From contig NZ_JARKMY010000002.1 of assembly GCF_029360725.1 (NCBI RefSeq), positions 62,001 through 126,000 of the forward strand: 64,000 bases of DNA. Reading direction: 5' to 3'. Shown piece after piece: positions 33,118 to 41,598 of the stretch. The number at the start of each line of letters is the position of its first letter. Within the stretch, counting starts at the first letter, position 1. The DNA comes from Chryseolinea sp. H1M3-3 (GTDB taxonomy: Bacteria; Bacteroidota; Bacteroidia; Cytophagales; Cyclobacteriaceae). The notes under the pieces are model-generated. The model was not told the DNA's origin. It saw only the letters and a program-made list of their open reading frames with translations, and ran no database searches. Both the position numbers and the translations under genes were made by a program.

Positions 33118-35523
33118 ATGAGCCGATTAATAATCGTGATGGGAATTTTCATGCTCATTCATGCCAGTGTCGTGGCGCAAACAGCTGAGCCTAATCTTGG
33201 ATTACCAGACTCCATCAAACAAGTTGACACGGAATGGGTTGATCTTGACAACGACGGGCTGTTGGAGGTATTGCTATTCATGAAAACAGCAACTGCCAGA
33301 AGTTATGCTGGAATAATTAAAGGGGATAGTGTAAGTCCGTTGTCGGAGTTGAATAAAGTGTTTCCAATCTTAAACCATGGAGCACATCTGCTAGCGGATT
33401 ATAACCGTGACAACGCCATAGATCTTATCATCTCTGGAGAAAAAAATGGCGTCGCATCAACATTCGTTTACCTCAACAGAGGTGCTTACAATTTTGAGAA
33501 AATAAACTCTTCACTCCCAGCGTTTTCGAAGGCAGCTTTTATGGACCTGGATAATAACGCAAGGGCTGAGCTAATTATAAGTGGTGAAGATAACAATGGC
33601 TACTTTACTAAAATCCTGAAACGCATTTCGGGAGATACATGGGTACCGGTTCACGATTCCCTTAAAATACATTGCTCAGCAATTGAAACTGTAGACGCAA
33701 ATGGTGACGGTCAAATGGACTTATTCTTAAGTGGCAAGGTAAACCCTGATTCTTTGTTTACCGGATTGTTCATCAACAGAGGAAATTTTTATTTCAATAT
33801 AAAAAACCAAACGGCCTTGGCGGGCCAGGCATCGCGTGGGGATTTCGACGGAGATGGTTTTTTTGAAATTTTATTGATGGCAGAAAATAAAAACGGCGAG
33901 GCTGTCACGGTAATGTATCAAAAAAATGGAGATGCATATCGTTTGAAAGATTTACCTGTGAGATTAAAAAACGGAAGATCATTTATTGCGGATTTAAATT
34001 ATGATGGAATGGTCGATATAAATTATTCGGGTATCCGTGGAAATGACACGGTCAACATCCTTGAATACAGCAATGGCCAGGTAATTCCACTGCCGGATGC
34101 GCAGTTGATTAGCCATCGTTTTGGTGATATGAAACACGATGGTAATCTGGATTTACTCACCGTCAAAGATGACGCCGCTGTGGCATTAGAACTTCCAAAT
34201 GTTTTGATGAAAAGCAAAAATTTCGGACCTGGTGCACCGCTTAATGCCGTTGCCCTGCCAGTATTTAACCGGGTATTTATGTATTGGGATAAACCCGCTG
34301 ACGACCATACGCCGCAAAAATCGCTTACCTATGATGTATTTCTGGATGGTGCAGAAAATTATCAATCAGGGGAATTTGATTTAATGAAGGATAAACGATT
34401 GACAGTAACGCATGGAAATAACGGTACGCAAAATTTCAAACTGCTGAGAAAAGTGTCGGTAGATGGTTTGAGATTTTCAATCCAATCAGTGGATAATAGT
34501 TTTCATGCAGGTTCGGTGTGCTTGGGTGGTACAGGTGTCGGAGGATCACCATGCGCGACTATTGCAACGGAGGCGATATCTGCATGTTCAAAGGAAAAGC
34601 TGGTATTCACCTCCCCTCCGACGGCACTTTGGTTTTCATTTTCGAATGGTTTTGTAGGAATCGGCAGTGAGTTCAGCTTTGCCGATACCAAAGGAGATAC
34701 GATATTTTATTACAATCCTATGGGGGAAGCTTGTTCTTTGTTGAAAGCCTGGGCGATTCAAATTAAAGACGATACGTTAAAAGTTGAGAAAAACGAAAAA
34801 TATGTTTGCGCAGATGCGTCTGTTTCATTTGAAGTGGAGCCAGGGTGGGGGAATGTATTTTGGACCAGCCTGGAGCATGGGGACCTAGGTTCTTCTAACA
34901 CTATCACTATTAAAGCAACAAAACCCGATTCAATAACTGTTAAATTATCTAATACTTTAGGGTGCACCATTATTCGCAAAACGGCAGTGAAACTCAGCAA
35001 GTCAGAAGTAAAAGTTGCGGTCGATCATTTCAGGATAATGAAAGGCAGCAACGTTCAGCTACAGGCCAGCGGCGCACAACGTTATATCTGGGCGCCGCCG
35101 ACAGGACTTAGTCAGCCTGATGTCCCTAATCCTACAGCATCGCCTTCCGCTACGACCCAATATACGGTTACCGGATACGACTCCTTGAATTGCGCAAGTC
35201 AGGCTCAGGTAACGATTATGGTCGAAGAAACAGGTTTTATTCCCAATCTATTTTCTCCAAACAACGATGGACAAAACGATCAGCTCAAAATATACGGCTT
35301 AGTTTCTGCGCAACAATTTTCGATCAGCATCTACGATCGTGAAGGTTCGCTTGTATATAAAACTTCAAACCTACCGGAAGCACTGCAGCACGGTTGGGAT
35401 GGAACAAAAAATGGATTGAAACAACCTCCAGGCGTCTACTTTTGGAAAGTGAAGGGAGCGCTTGCTTCAGGACCTCTGTTACTTAATGGGAAAGATAGTG
35501 GCTCCGTCGTACTGATTCGGTAA
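33118..35523 (+). CDS. Large secreted protein with seven FG-GAP-like repeats and type B type IX sorting domain
   Basis: I start it at the ATG at 33118; the longer open frame reads into the previous gene. The 801-residue product has a signal peptide (ending VVAQ), then seven short acidic motifs of the D-x-[DN]-x-D/N-[GN] type (for example DLDNDG, DANGDG, DFDGDG, DLNYDG), which are FG-GAP/VCBS calcium-binding repeats able to form a seven-bladed propeller (about 25-375). FN3-like and Ig-like regions follow. The C-terminal 90 residues, from IPNLFSPNNDGQND to WDGTKNG and PPGVYFWKV, are the type B (gliding-motility-associated) sorting domain of the type IX secretion system. It is presumably exported and held at the surface by the SprF-like protein encoded next. 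Confidence 0.9.
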   Translation: MSRLIIVMGIFMLIHASVVAQTAEPNLGLPDSIKQVDTEWVDLDNDGLLEVLLFMKTATARSYAGIIKGDSVSPLSELNKVFPILNHGAHLLADYNRDNAIDLIISGEKNGVASTFVYLNRGAYNFEKINSSLPAFSKAAFMDLDNNARAELIISGEDNNGYFTKILKRISGDTWVPVHDSLKIHCSAIETVDANGDGQMDLFLSGKVNPDSLFTGLFINRGNFYFNIKNQTALAGQASRGDFDGDGFFEILLMAENKNGEAVTVMYQKNGDAYRLKDLPVRLKNGRSFIADLNYDGMVDINYSGIRGNDTVNILEYSNGQVIPLPDAQLISHRFGDMKHDGNLDLLTVKDDAAVALELPNVLMKSKNFGPGAPLNAVALPVFNRVFMYWDKPADDHTPQKSLTYDVFLDGAENYQSGEFDLMKDKRLTVTHGNNGTQNFKLLRKVSVDGLRFSIQSVDNSFHAGSVCLGGTGVGGSPCATIATEAISACSKEKLVFTSPPTALWFSFSNGFVGIGSEFSFADTKGDTIFYYNPMGEACSLLKAWAIQIKDDTLKVEKNEKYVCADASVSFEVEPGWGNVFWTSLEHGDLGSSNTITIKATKPDSITVKLSNTLGCTIIRKTAVKLSKSEVKVAVDHFRIMKGSNVQLQASGAQRYIWAPPTGLSQPDVPNPTASPSATTQYTVTGYDSLNCASQAQVTIMVEETGFIPNLFSPNNDGQNDQLKIYGLVSAQQFSISIYDREGSLVYKTSNLPEALQHGWDGTKNGLKQPPGVYFWKVKGALASGPLLLNGKDSGSVVLIR

Positions 35524-35535
35524 TTACTGTGTTGC

Positions 35536-37089
35536 ATGAAAATCATTGTCGTTAGCATATTGTTTTTTGTTTGCATCACGGCGAGTTTTGCACAGTATTT
35601 TCAATTCTCTCAATATAATTTTACGACGCAGCGAATTAACCCGGCTGAAGTAGCTAGTTCCGATAATGCCACGTTAAGTTTTGATTATCGAAACCAGGCT
35701 ACAGACGGAGGTTTCCATTTAACAAGCAATGTGGTAAACGTTTCTTATCCGTTCATCTCGCCTCGAGGAAACCGATGGTCGGGCGTTGGCTTAAGTTTTA
35801 TGGACGACCGGTCTGGTCAGGCAGGAATCTTTAATACGCAGGAAGCTGGATTATCGTATGCTTTGAACGTACCAATAGCTAAACTCCAAACGATATCGCT
35901 GGGGGTAAAGGCCCTTTATCAAAACCGAAAAGTGGATCTTGACGGTTTGTATACCGGTGCTCAATATGTGCCGGACAGAGGTTTCAATGAAGCTCTAGCG
36001 AGCGGTGAGAACACAGGCCAGTTCAATACTGACTTTTTTACTTTCAGTACCGGATTGTATTGGCAGAAGATCAACAAAGAAGGAACAAGGCTTGCTTATT
36101 GGGGCGTTTCCTTTTTTGATTTTAATAAGCCCAAGAATTCATTTTTGGAACAGGAGAGTCACTTGAACTCAACATTTGTTGTATCCCTGGGATTTCGAAC
36201 ATATCACCGGGGGAATGTAAGTATGTTTCCGGAGTTATTATATACGCGCAGTGCGTCAAACAACGTATTAAACGCCGGATTAATTACCCGGTACGATCTC
36301 AGTACTTCGCGCGAGCAAGGACCCACCCATTTAAATTTCATTACCAAATATGTGATCGGTCGGTCGGGGATAATTGGCTTACAGTTGTATAAGGAGAATC
36401 TTACCATTGGTCTTAGTTATGATTTTCCTGTTATTGTCAGAAATGTTGCCAATACAGGTGCCGTTGAAATTGGAATTGAATTGCGTAAACTGGTGATCCC
36501 GAGAAAGCGAAATATCGGAAGGTCGAAGAAAAAATTGACGCCGAGTTCGGTGAAACCTGCCGTTAAAAAAGAAGTCACCAATAAAATTCCGGTAAAGAAA
36601 GCCCCCGTCGGAAAAGATAGCCGTGCTGATTCTTTAGAAACGAAGACTATCCTTAAAGAAGACTTGACTTCAAGGTTAAAGAAAAAAAAAGATTCGGTCA
36701 ATGCCAGTGCAACCACGGGTACATTTCAACATGAACCACTGATTCTGGAAAAGGCGACGCTGGACTTTAATTTTGAGTTCAATAGTGCTGACGTTAATAA
36801 GAAAACAGCCCAATACCTCGATGACCTTGCCCAAGCGTTACACGATAATCCCGAGCTAAAAATTCAGTTGGTTGGTCATACGGATAATGTTGGGTCTGAA
36901 AAATTTAATTTGAAATTATCGCATCACCGTGCGCAAAAGATCAAAGAATATCTGATAAACAAGGGCGTTGAGGAGAAAAGGATTTCTGTTGATGGAAAAG
37001 GGATGAAGGAGCCTTTGAATGACAACAGCACAGCGGAAATGCGAGCGCTTAACCGTAGGGTTGAATTAACTATTCTTTATCAAAATTGA
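35536..37089 (+). CDS. PorP/SprF-family outer membrane protein fused to a C-terminal OmpA domain
   Basis: The 517-residue product has a signal peptide (cleavage after SFAQ) and an N-terminal PorP/SprF barrel domain (about 20-315), recognised by YFQFSQYNFTTQRINPAEV, RWSGVGLSFMDDRSG and the FSTGLYWQK strand. A basic linker rich in Lys, Pro and Val follows (about 320-400). The C-terminal domain (about 410-515) is an OmpA peptidoglycan-binding module with GHTDNVGSEKFN and ALNRRVELT. SprF-type proteins are usually encoded right after a type B sorting-domain protein and are needed for its export and surface attachment; the neighbour here fits that rule. The OmpA fusion is uncommon in the plain SprF proteins and could tie the complex to peptidoglycan. 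Confidence 0.9.
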   Translation: MKIIVVSILFFVCITASFAQYFQFSQYNFTTQRINPAEVASSDNATLSFDYRNQATDGGFHLTSNVVNVSYPFISPRGNRWSGVGLSFMDDRSGQAGIFNTQEAGLSYALNVPIAKLQTISLGVKALYQNRKVDLDGLYTGAQYVPDRGFNEALASGENTGQFNTDFFTFSTGLYWQKINKEGTRLAYWGVSFFDFNKPKNSFLEQESHLNSTFVVSLGFRTYHRGNVSMFPELLYTRSASNNVLNAGLITRYDLSTSREQGPTHLNFITKYVIGRSGIIGLQLYKENLTIGLSYDFPVIVRNVANTGAVEIGIELRKLVIPRKRNIGRSKKKLTPSSVKPAVKKEVTNKIPVKKAPVGKDSRADSLETKTILKEDLTSRLKKKKDSVNASATTGTFQHEPLILEKATLDFNFEFNSADVNKKTAQYLDDLAQALHDNPELKIQLVGHTDNVGSEKFNLKLSHHRAQKIKEYLINKGVEEKRISVDGKGMKEPLNDNSTAEMRALNRRVELTILYQN

Positions 37090-37125
37090 GCTGCGTTGTC
37101 GGAGTTTCCGAATGCGGAGCGCAGA

Positions 37126-37719
37126 TCATTCGTTTTTAAAGTTCGCTTTAAACTTCTCCAGTTCCTCCGGGCTATTGATATTAGCCAATGCATTCCGATC
37201 CGGGATTTGGATGATATGCGTATTGTACTGTTTCAAAAAATCGCGGGGGCTGATTTTTCCTTCTTTATAAAAATTCGACAGCAGCGAATGGGCGCGCGGT
37301 TCCCAAATGGCAATTAAAGGTTCAGGATTTTTTCCATCGGAGTCATAAAAGCATGTAGCTACCTTGCTGGTGTCGCGTCTACTGATCAGGTACGATATGA
37401 CTTCGACATCAATTAACGGCATGTCTACTGGCACGGTGAGCCAGGCTGCAATTGAGTCATGAGCAAATGCCGTCAGGATGCCATTCAGGGGGCTCTCAAA
37501 ATCAAATTTATCTGGAAGTGGATTAAAACGCGCGGGGACCGTTTGCGTAATCTTGCAAGAGGTAAATACTGCTGCGCAAAAATTTTTCAGTACTGCAAAT
37601 AAATATTCGCGTTGCGAAACATTGTGATATTCGATAAGACTTTTATCCTGGCCCATCCGCAGGCTTTTGCCACCGGCTAAAATCAATCCGTTGAGTGTTC
37701 TGGCTGTTGTATGCTTCAT
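37126..37719 (-). CDS. mobA: Molybdenum cofactor guanylyltransferase MobA
   Basis: The 197-residue protein joins GMP to molybdopterin to make the dinucleotide form of the cofactor. The nucleotidyltransferase motif LILAGGKSLRMGQDKSLIEY is at the N-terminus, and VPVDMPLIDVEVISYL (the metal-binding aspartate) follows. I choose the ATG at 37719, whose A-T-G-A overlaps the stop of the potassium channel gene; the longer frame starts inside that gene. Length is normal. The gene is the last of the unit moaC-channel-mobA. Confidence 0.93.
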   Translation of the reverse strand: MKHTTARTLNGLILAGGKSLRMGQDKSLIEYHNVSQREYLFAVLKNFCAAVFTSCKITQTVPARFNPLPDKFDFESPLNGILTAFAHDSIAAWLTVPVDMPLIDVEVISYLISRRDTSKVATCFYDSDGKNPEPLIAIWEPRAHSLLSNFYKEGKISPRDFLKQYNTHIIQIPDRNALANINSPEELEKFKANFKNE

Positions 37720-38525
37720 TTCATTTCGTGAATTTCTTTCCCACAATGTGGACATACTTTGGTGTGTTTCGAACCTGCATCTTTTGTGTGTAACATTTCA
37801 AAAAAACCCGACGACAAGATACCAGCAGGCAAAGCAAGTAATCCCACCCCGGCAATAGCAAAAAGTCCACCTAAAAATTTGCCTAATGTAGTAATGGGTA
37901 CGATGTCTCCATAGCCGACTGTTGTCAGTGTAGCAATGCCCCACCACATTGTTGCCGGAATGCTGCTAAATTTATCTGGCTGCGCTTCATTTTCGGCATA
38001 AAACATAATGAAAGAAATGACAACGAGGATAAATAAAATAAAAATGAAACTAAGGACCAGTTGTTCTTTACGGTCTTGTAACACCCGTTTAAAGATGCTA
38101 AGCGCATGAAGGTAGCGCGCGATTTTAAACATTCGGAACAGGGCCATTAATCTAAAGATTCGCAGGAAGCGAAGATCAATTGGCAGAAAGACGAGATAGA
38201 AAGGAAGGAAAGCTAAAAGATCGATAATGGCAAGCGGAGTAGCCATGTATTCGAGCCTTCCTCGTACGGGATCTCTGTACTTCCTGTCCTCAACGATCGA
38301 ATAGACACGTGCGATGTATTCGATTGTGAAAAATATCAGTGAGTAGATTTCGAAGCCTGTAAACAGCTTGCCATATTCATTGTGAATGCTTGGAACAGAA
38401 TCAAATACAATTTCAAGGATGTTTAGGATTATCGTAAGAATAACGACCAACTCAAAAATTCTTTCGATAACCCCTCCTCTTTCGTCCGGACTTAAGGTGA
38501 GGTACAGCCGCCTGCGAAATGTCAT
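37716..38525 (-). CDS. Voltage-gated potassium channel (ion transporter family)
   Basis: The 269-residue protein has six membrane helices and the voltage-sensor pattern of regularly spaced arginines in S4 (RFLRIFRLMALFRMFK, about residues 118-133), the potassium selectivity filter TVGYGD (about 203-208), and a pore helix WWGIATLTT. The last 14 residues form a small zinc-ribbon-like tail, CPHCGKEIHE, with two cysteines and a histidine. It probably forms tetramers in the inner membrane. It is set between moaC (three bases upstream) and mobA (overlap of four bases), an odd neighbour set with no clear functional logic. Confidence 0.93.
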   Translation of the reverse strand: MTFRRRLYLTLSPDERGGVIERIFELVVILTIILNILEIVFDSVPSIHNEYGKLFTGFEIYSLIFFTIEYIARVYSIVEDRKYRDPVRGRLEYMATPLAIIDLLAFLPFYLVFLPIDLRFLRIFRLMALFRMFKIARYLHALSIFKRVLQDRKEQLVLSFIFILFILVVISFIMFYAENEAQPDKFSSIPATMWWGIATLTTVGYGDIVPITTLGKFLGGLFAIAGVGLLALPAGILSSGFFEMLHTKDAGSKHTKVCPHCGKEIHEMK

Positions 38526-38528
38526 GTC

Positions 38529-39008
38529 TTATATGCGTTTAAAATCTTTTTTTCCACCCGACTTTGCCATTAGTTTGATTTCCTGAATTACAATATTATG
38601 AGAGAGGGCCTTGCACATATCGTATACGGTAAGTGCTGCTACGGAAGCAGCAGTAAGCGCTTCCATTTCCACGCCTGTTTTCGCGGTAACGACTGTTTCA
38701 GTTTCAATCACTATTTTACGATTTTGTACATGGATTTTTATTTGGCAATCTTCAAGACCTAACGGATGACAGAAGGGAATTAGATCTGCGGTTTTTTTTC
38801 CTCCCATTACACCTGCAATGATGGCGGTTTGAAACACAGGTCCTTTTTTGGTGATAAGTTCGTTGTTTTCAATCTTATCCAAGATCTCATCGCCAACGTC
38901 AATAATAGCTTGAGCACGCGCCCTGCGAAGTGTGATTTTTTTCTCTGAAACATTTACCATTTGTGGATTTCCATCCTTGGAAATGTGTGTAAATTGTTTT
39001 TTACTCAT
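38529..39008 (-). CDS. moaC: Cyclic pyranopterin monophosphate synthase MoaC
   Basis: The 159-residue protein performs the second step of molybdenum cofactor synthesis, after MoaA. Motifs are MVNVSEKKITLRRARAQA, PFCHPLGLEDCQI and TGVEMEALTAASVAALTVYDMCKA, with the conserved lysine and aspartate of the active site in the last stretch. Length is standard. It is divergent from moeA with 65 bases between the starts and is followed after three bases by the channel gene. Confidence 0.97.
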   Translation of the reverse strand: MSKKQFTHISKDGNPQMVNVSEKKITLRRARAQAIIDVGDEILDKIENNELITKKGPVFQTAIIAGVMGGKKTADLIPFCHPLGLEDCQIKIHVQNRKIVIETETVVTAKTGVEMEALTAASVAALTVYDMCKALSHNIVIQEIKLMAKSGGKKDFKRI

Positions 39009-39073
39009 ACTTTTAACTGGCTCACCGTTCCTTTCTCTTAGAAAATTTGGTGTGCGTAAATTAAATTAAATCT

Positions 39074-40273
39074 ATGGTGAGTGTTGCAGAAGCTGCTGAT
39101 ATTATCTTTTCTAACCTTTATAAACCTGCAGTTGAAAGCGTTCCTCTGCAAAACTCCGTCAATAGAGTTCTTGCTGAAAAGATTATCGCCGACCGTGATT
39201 TTCCTCCTTTTGATCGTGTCTCGATGGATGGAATAGCTATTCAATTTCGGCAATGGGAGATTGGCCAAAAGGAGTTTGTTATTGAGTTTACCCAGGCAGC
39301 CGGAGATGAACAGAAGAAACTCCTAAATCCCGAGCATTGTGTGGAGGTCATGACCGGCGCCATGCTTCCTCAACAAACCGACACTGTAATAAGATATGAA
39401 GATTTAGAGATCACGAACAAGCGCGCTCGCCTCAAAATCGAGAAGTTGGAACTCGGACAAAATGTCCATAGAAAGGGTCTTGATTGTAAGCAGCATGATG
39501 TGTTGTTAACGCCGGGAATTTTACTCTCGCCTGCTGAAGTTGCGTTGTTAGCATCGGTAGGAAAAATAAAAGTCGACGTTTTTCAGTTACCCAAAACCGC
39601 CATTATCTCCAGCGGAGATGAATTGGTAGATGTAGGTGTTATTCCAAAAGCATTTCAGATCAGACGATCGAATACATATGCCATAGAGGCAGCCATGCAT
39701 TCCATGAGTTGGAAAGCAACACAATTTCATTTCCCCGATGACAAAGAAATACTGTTAAATTCTTTGCGCACTGTTTTGAATAACTATGATGTATTAATTC
39801 TCTCCGGCGGCGTGTCAAAAGGTAAGTTTGATTACATCCCGGCGGTTTTTGAAGAGCTTGGTGTACGAAAACTTTTCCATCAGGTTAACCAGCGACCTGG
39901 AAAACCTTTTTGGTTTGGTGCCTCGAACGAAGGTAAAATTATTTTTGCCTTGCCTGGAAATCCTGTCTCGACCTACATGTGCTTTTATCGCTACATTAAA
40001 CCCTGGATATCGAAAAGCATGGGAATCGATGTACCCGGCATATCAGCTACACTATCTTCAGACTTTTCGTTTGCACCGACTCTCACTTACTTTCTCCAGG
40101 TGGCAGTTAAAAGTGAACTGGGAAAATTGTCGGCTTACCCGGAGGCGGGCGGAGGATCGGGTGACTTTGTGAATTTGAAGAATGTAACGGGCTTTCTTGA
40201 ATTGCCTGCCGATCAAACAGCCTTCTCAGCAGGAGAAATATTTCCTTATTTTCCGTTTCGAAACCTGGTATGA
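39074..40273 (+). CDS. moeA: Molybdopterin molybdotransferase MoeA
   Basis: The 399-residue protein inserts molybdate into adenylylated molybdopterin. It has the N-terminal FPPFDRVSMDGIAI motif, EVMTGAMLPQQTDTVIRYED, the GDELVDVGVIP and SGGVSKGKFDYIP motifs of the MPT-binding domain and PGNPVSTYMCFYRY near the end. The C-terminal domain IV is present. Length is standard. It overlaps the GntP permease gene by four bases. No mog/moaB gene, which normally adenylylates molybdopterin, is in the window. Confidence 0.96.
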   Translation: MVSVAEAADIIFSNLYKPAVESVPLQNSVNRVLAEKIIADRDFPPFDRVSMDGIAIQFRQWEIGQKEFVIEFTQAAGDEQKKLLNPEHCVEVMTGAMLPQQTDTVIRYEDLEITNKRARLKIEKLELGQNVHRKGLDCKQHDVLLTPGILLSPAEVALLASVGKIKVDVFQLPKTAIISSGDELVDVGVIPKAFQIRRSNTYAIEAAMHSMSWKATQFHFPDDKEILLNSLRTVLNNYDVLILSGGVSKGKFDYIPAVFEELGVRKLFHQVNQRPGKPFWFGASNEGKIIFALPGNPVSTYMCFYRYIKPWISKSMGIDVPGISATLSSDFSFAPTLTYFLQVAVKSELGKLSAYPEAGGGSGDFVNLKNVTGFLELPADQTAFSAGEIFPYFPFRNLV

Positions 40274-41598
40274 GCACGGAAGCCTGGCGAATCACCATCG
40301 GTTTGATTGTAGCTGTTAGCGGAATTATTCTTGCTACGAAACATCTCAAGTTAAATGCATTTTTCTCGTTACTATTAGCTGCTGTAGGTTATGGACTGAT
40401 AACCGGAATGAGCCTCGGCGAAATTCTGCCAGTTATCCAAAACGGTTTCGGCTCATTGTTGCAACAAATTGGAATTATCGTTGCCTTGGGTTCGGTCTTG
40501 GGAATTCTTTTGGAGAAAACGGGAGCAATGGAATCCATCAGCACAGGAATATTAAAACTCTTTGGTGCCAGGCAGTCCGTATTTTCATTGTCGCTGATAG
40601 GTATGTTGGTAGGTATTCCGGTTTTTTGTGATTCTGGATTTATTATTTTATCGAGATTAATTCCTTCTCTTGCGCTGAAAACAGCTACCGCACCCGCATC
40701 TTTTACACTTGCACTTTCGTCTGGGTTATACACTACACACACCCTTGTTCCGCCCACACCCGGTCCGTTGGCTGCTGCTTCCAATCTCGGGGCAGGTGAA
40801 CACCTTGGGATCATTATTTTAATAGGGATAGTTGGATCCATACCTGTTCTTTTGGTGTCTTATCTGTTTTCAAAATATAAGGGCGTCACAATTGCGTCGA
40901 CAATTGATCTCACAACAACGACACAATATGTACGCGAAGTCGCCTTGAAAAAAGCATTGCTGCCTATTCTTCTCCCGATTCTGTTAATTGCAACGGCATC
41001 ATTTATTAAACTTACCAATGCGCCGCAGCAAATTGTCGATGTTGCCTCGTTATTAGGTACCCCTATCGTTGCTTTATTCCTCGGGCTTCTCTGTGGTTTA
41101 CTTCTGATCCGTAAGGAAGATAAGGAATTGCCAAAGTGGGTAGGTGAAGCTTTAAAGGATGCTGGAATTATTTTGCTCATCACCGGAGCTGGTGGGGCTT
41201 TTGGTGCCGTTATCAAGTCAAGTGGTGTCGATAAATTGTTATCGGAAGTTGGTTCGTCTTCACAATTGCATCCAGTTTTTGTATTACTGTTGGGCTGGAC
41301 GCTGGCGGCAATTCTAAAAACCGCACAAGGGTCAACGACCTCTGCAATGATTATTGCCAGCTCATTAATTGCCCCTATAGCGTTAAGTTTTGTCGCGCCG
41401 CTGGAATTAAGTTTATTGGTGCTTGCGATTGGTGGAGGTGCCATGTGTGTTTCACATGCCAACGATTCTTATTTCTGGGTGGTCTCACAGTTTGGGGGTT
41501 TGTCAGCGCAAGACGCATTTCGTAGTTACACCTTCCTTACCTTTTTACAGGGTATTACAGTGCTAATTACATCGATCTTACTTTCTTTAGTTGTATGA
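40270..41598 (+). CDS. GntP-family gluconate/glycerate permease
   Basis: The 442-residue protein has about 12 membrane helices and fits the GntP family of proton-coupled permeases for gluconate and related acids. Visible motifs are GIPVFCDSGFIILSRLIPSLA, TTHTLVPPTPGPLAAA and AQGSTTSAMIIASSL, all typical. The next gene, a glycerate kinase overlapping by four bases, makes D-glycerate the most likely substrate. It also overlaps moeA by four bases, so the three genes form one operon although their functions differ. The substrate is inferred from context. Confidence 0.92.
   Translation: MSTEAWRITIGLIVAVSGIILATKHLKLNAFFSLLLAAVGYGLITGMSLGEILPVIQNGFGSLLQQIGIIVALGSVLGILLEKTGAMESISTGILKLFGARQSVFSLSLIGMLVGIPVFCDSGFIILSRLIPSLALKTATAPASFTLALSSGLYTTHTLVPPTPGPLAAASNLGAGEHLGIIILIGIVGSIPVLLVSYLFSKYKGVTIASTIDLTTTTQYVREVALKKALLPILLPILLIATASFIKLTNAPQQIVDVASLLGTPIVALFLGLLCGLLLIRKEDKELPKWVGEALKDAGIILLITGAGGAFGAVIKSSGVDKLLSEVGSSSQLHPVFVLLLGWTLAAILKTAQGSTTSAMIIASSLIAPIALSFVAPLELSLLVLAIGGGAMCVSHANDSYFWVVSQFGGLSAQDAFRSYTFLTFLQGITVLITSILLSLVV

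Noticed and set aside
37090-37130. Imperfect inverted repeat after the SprF-OmpA gene (CTGCG ... CGCAG with an inner CGGA/TCCG)
   Set aside because: The arms are short, interrupted and lack a T run, so I do not call a terminator.
37720-37755. Longer N-terminus for mobA
   Set aside because: The ATG at 37719 overlaps the channel stop in the common ATGA form and opens directly before the nucleotidyltransferase motif.
40860-41462. Long antisense open frame (200 codons) opposite the GntP permease gene
   Set aside because: The permease frame has strong family motifs along its full length; the opposite frame is low in aromatic and hydrophobic order and looks like a mirror of permease codons.
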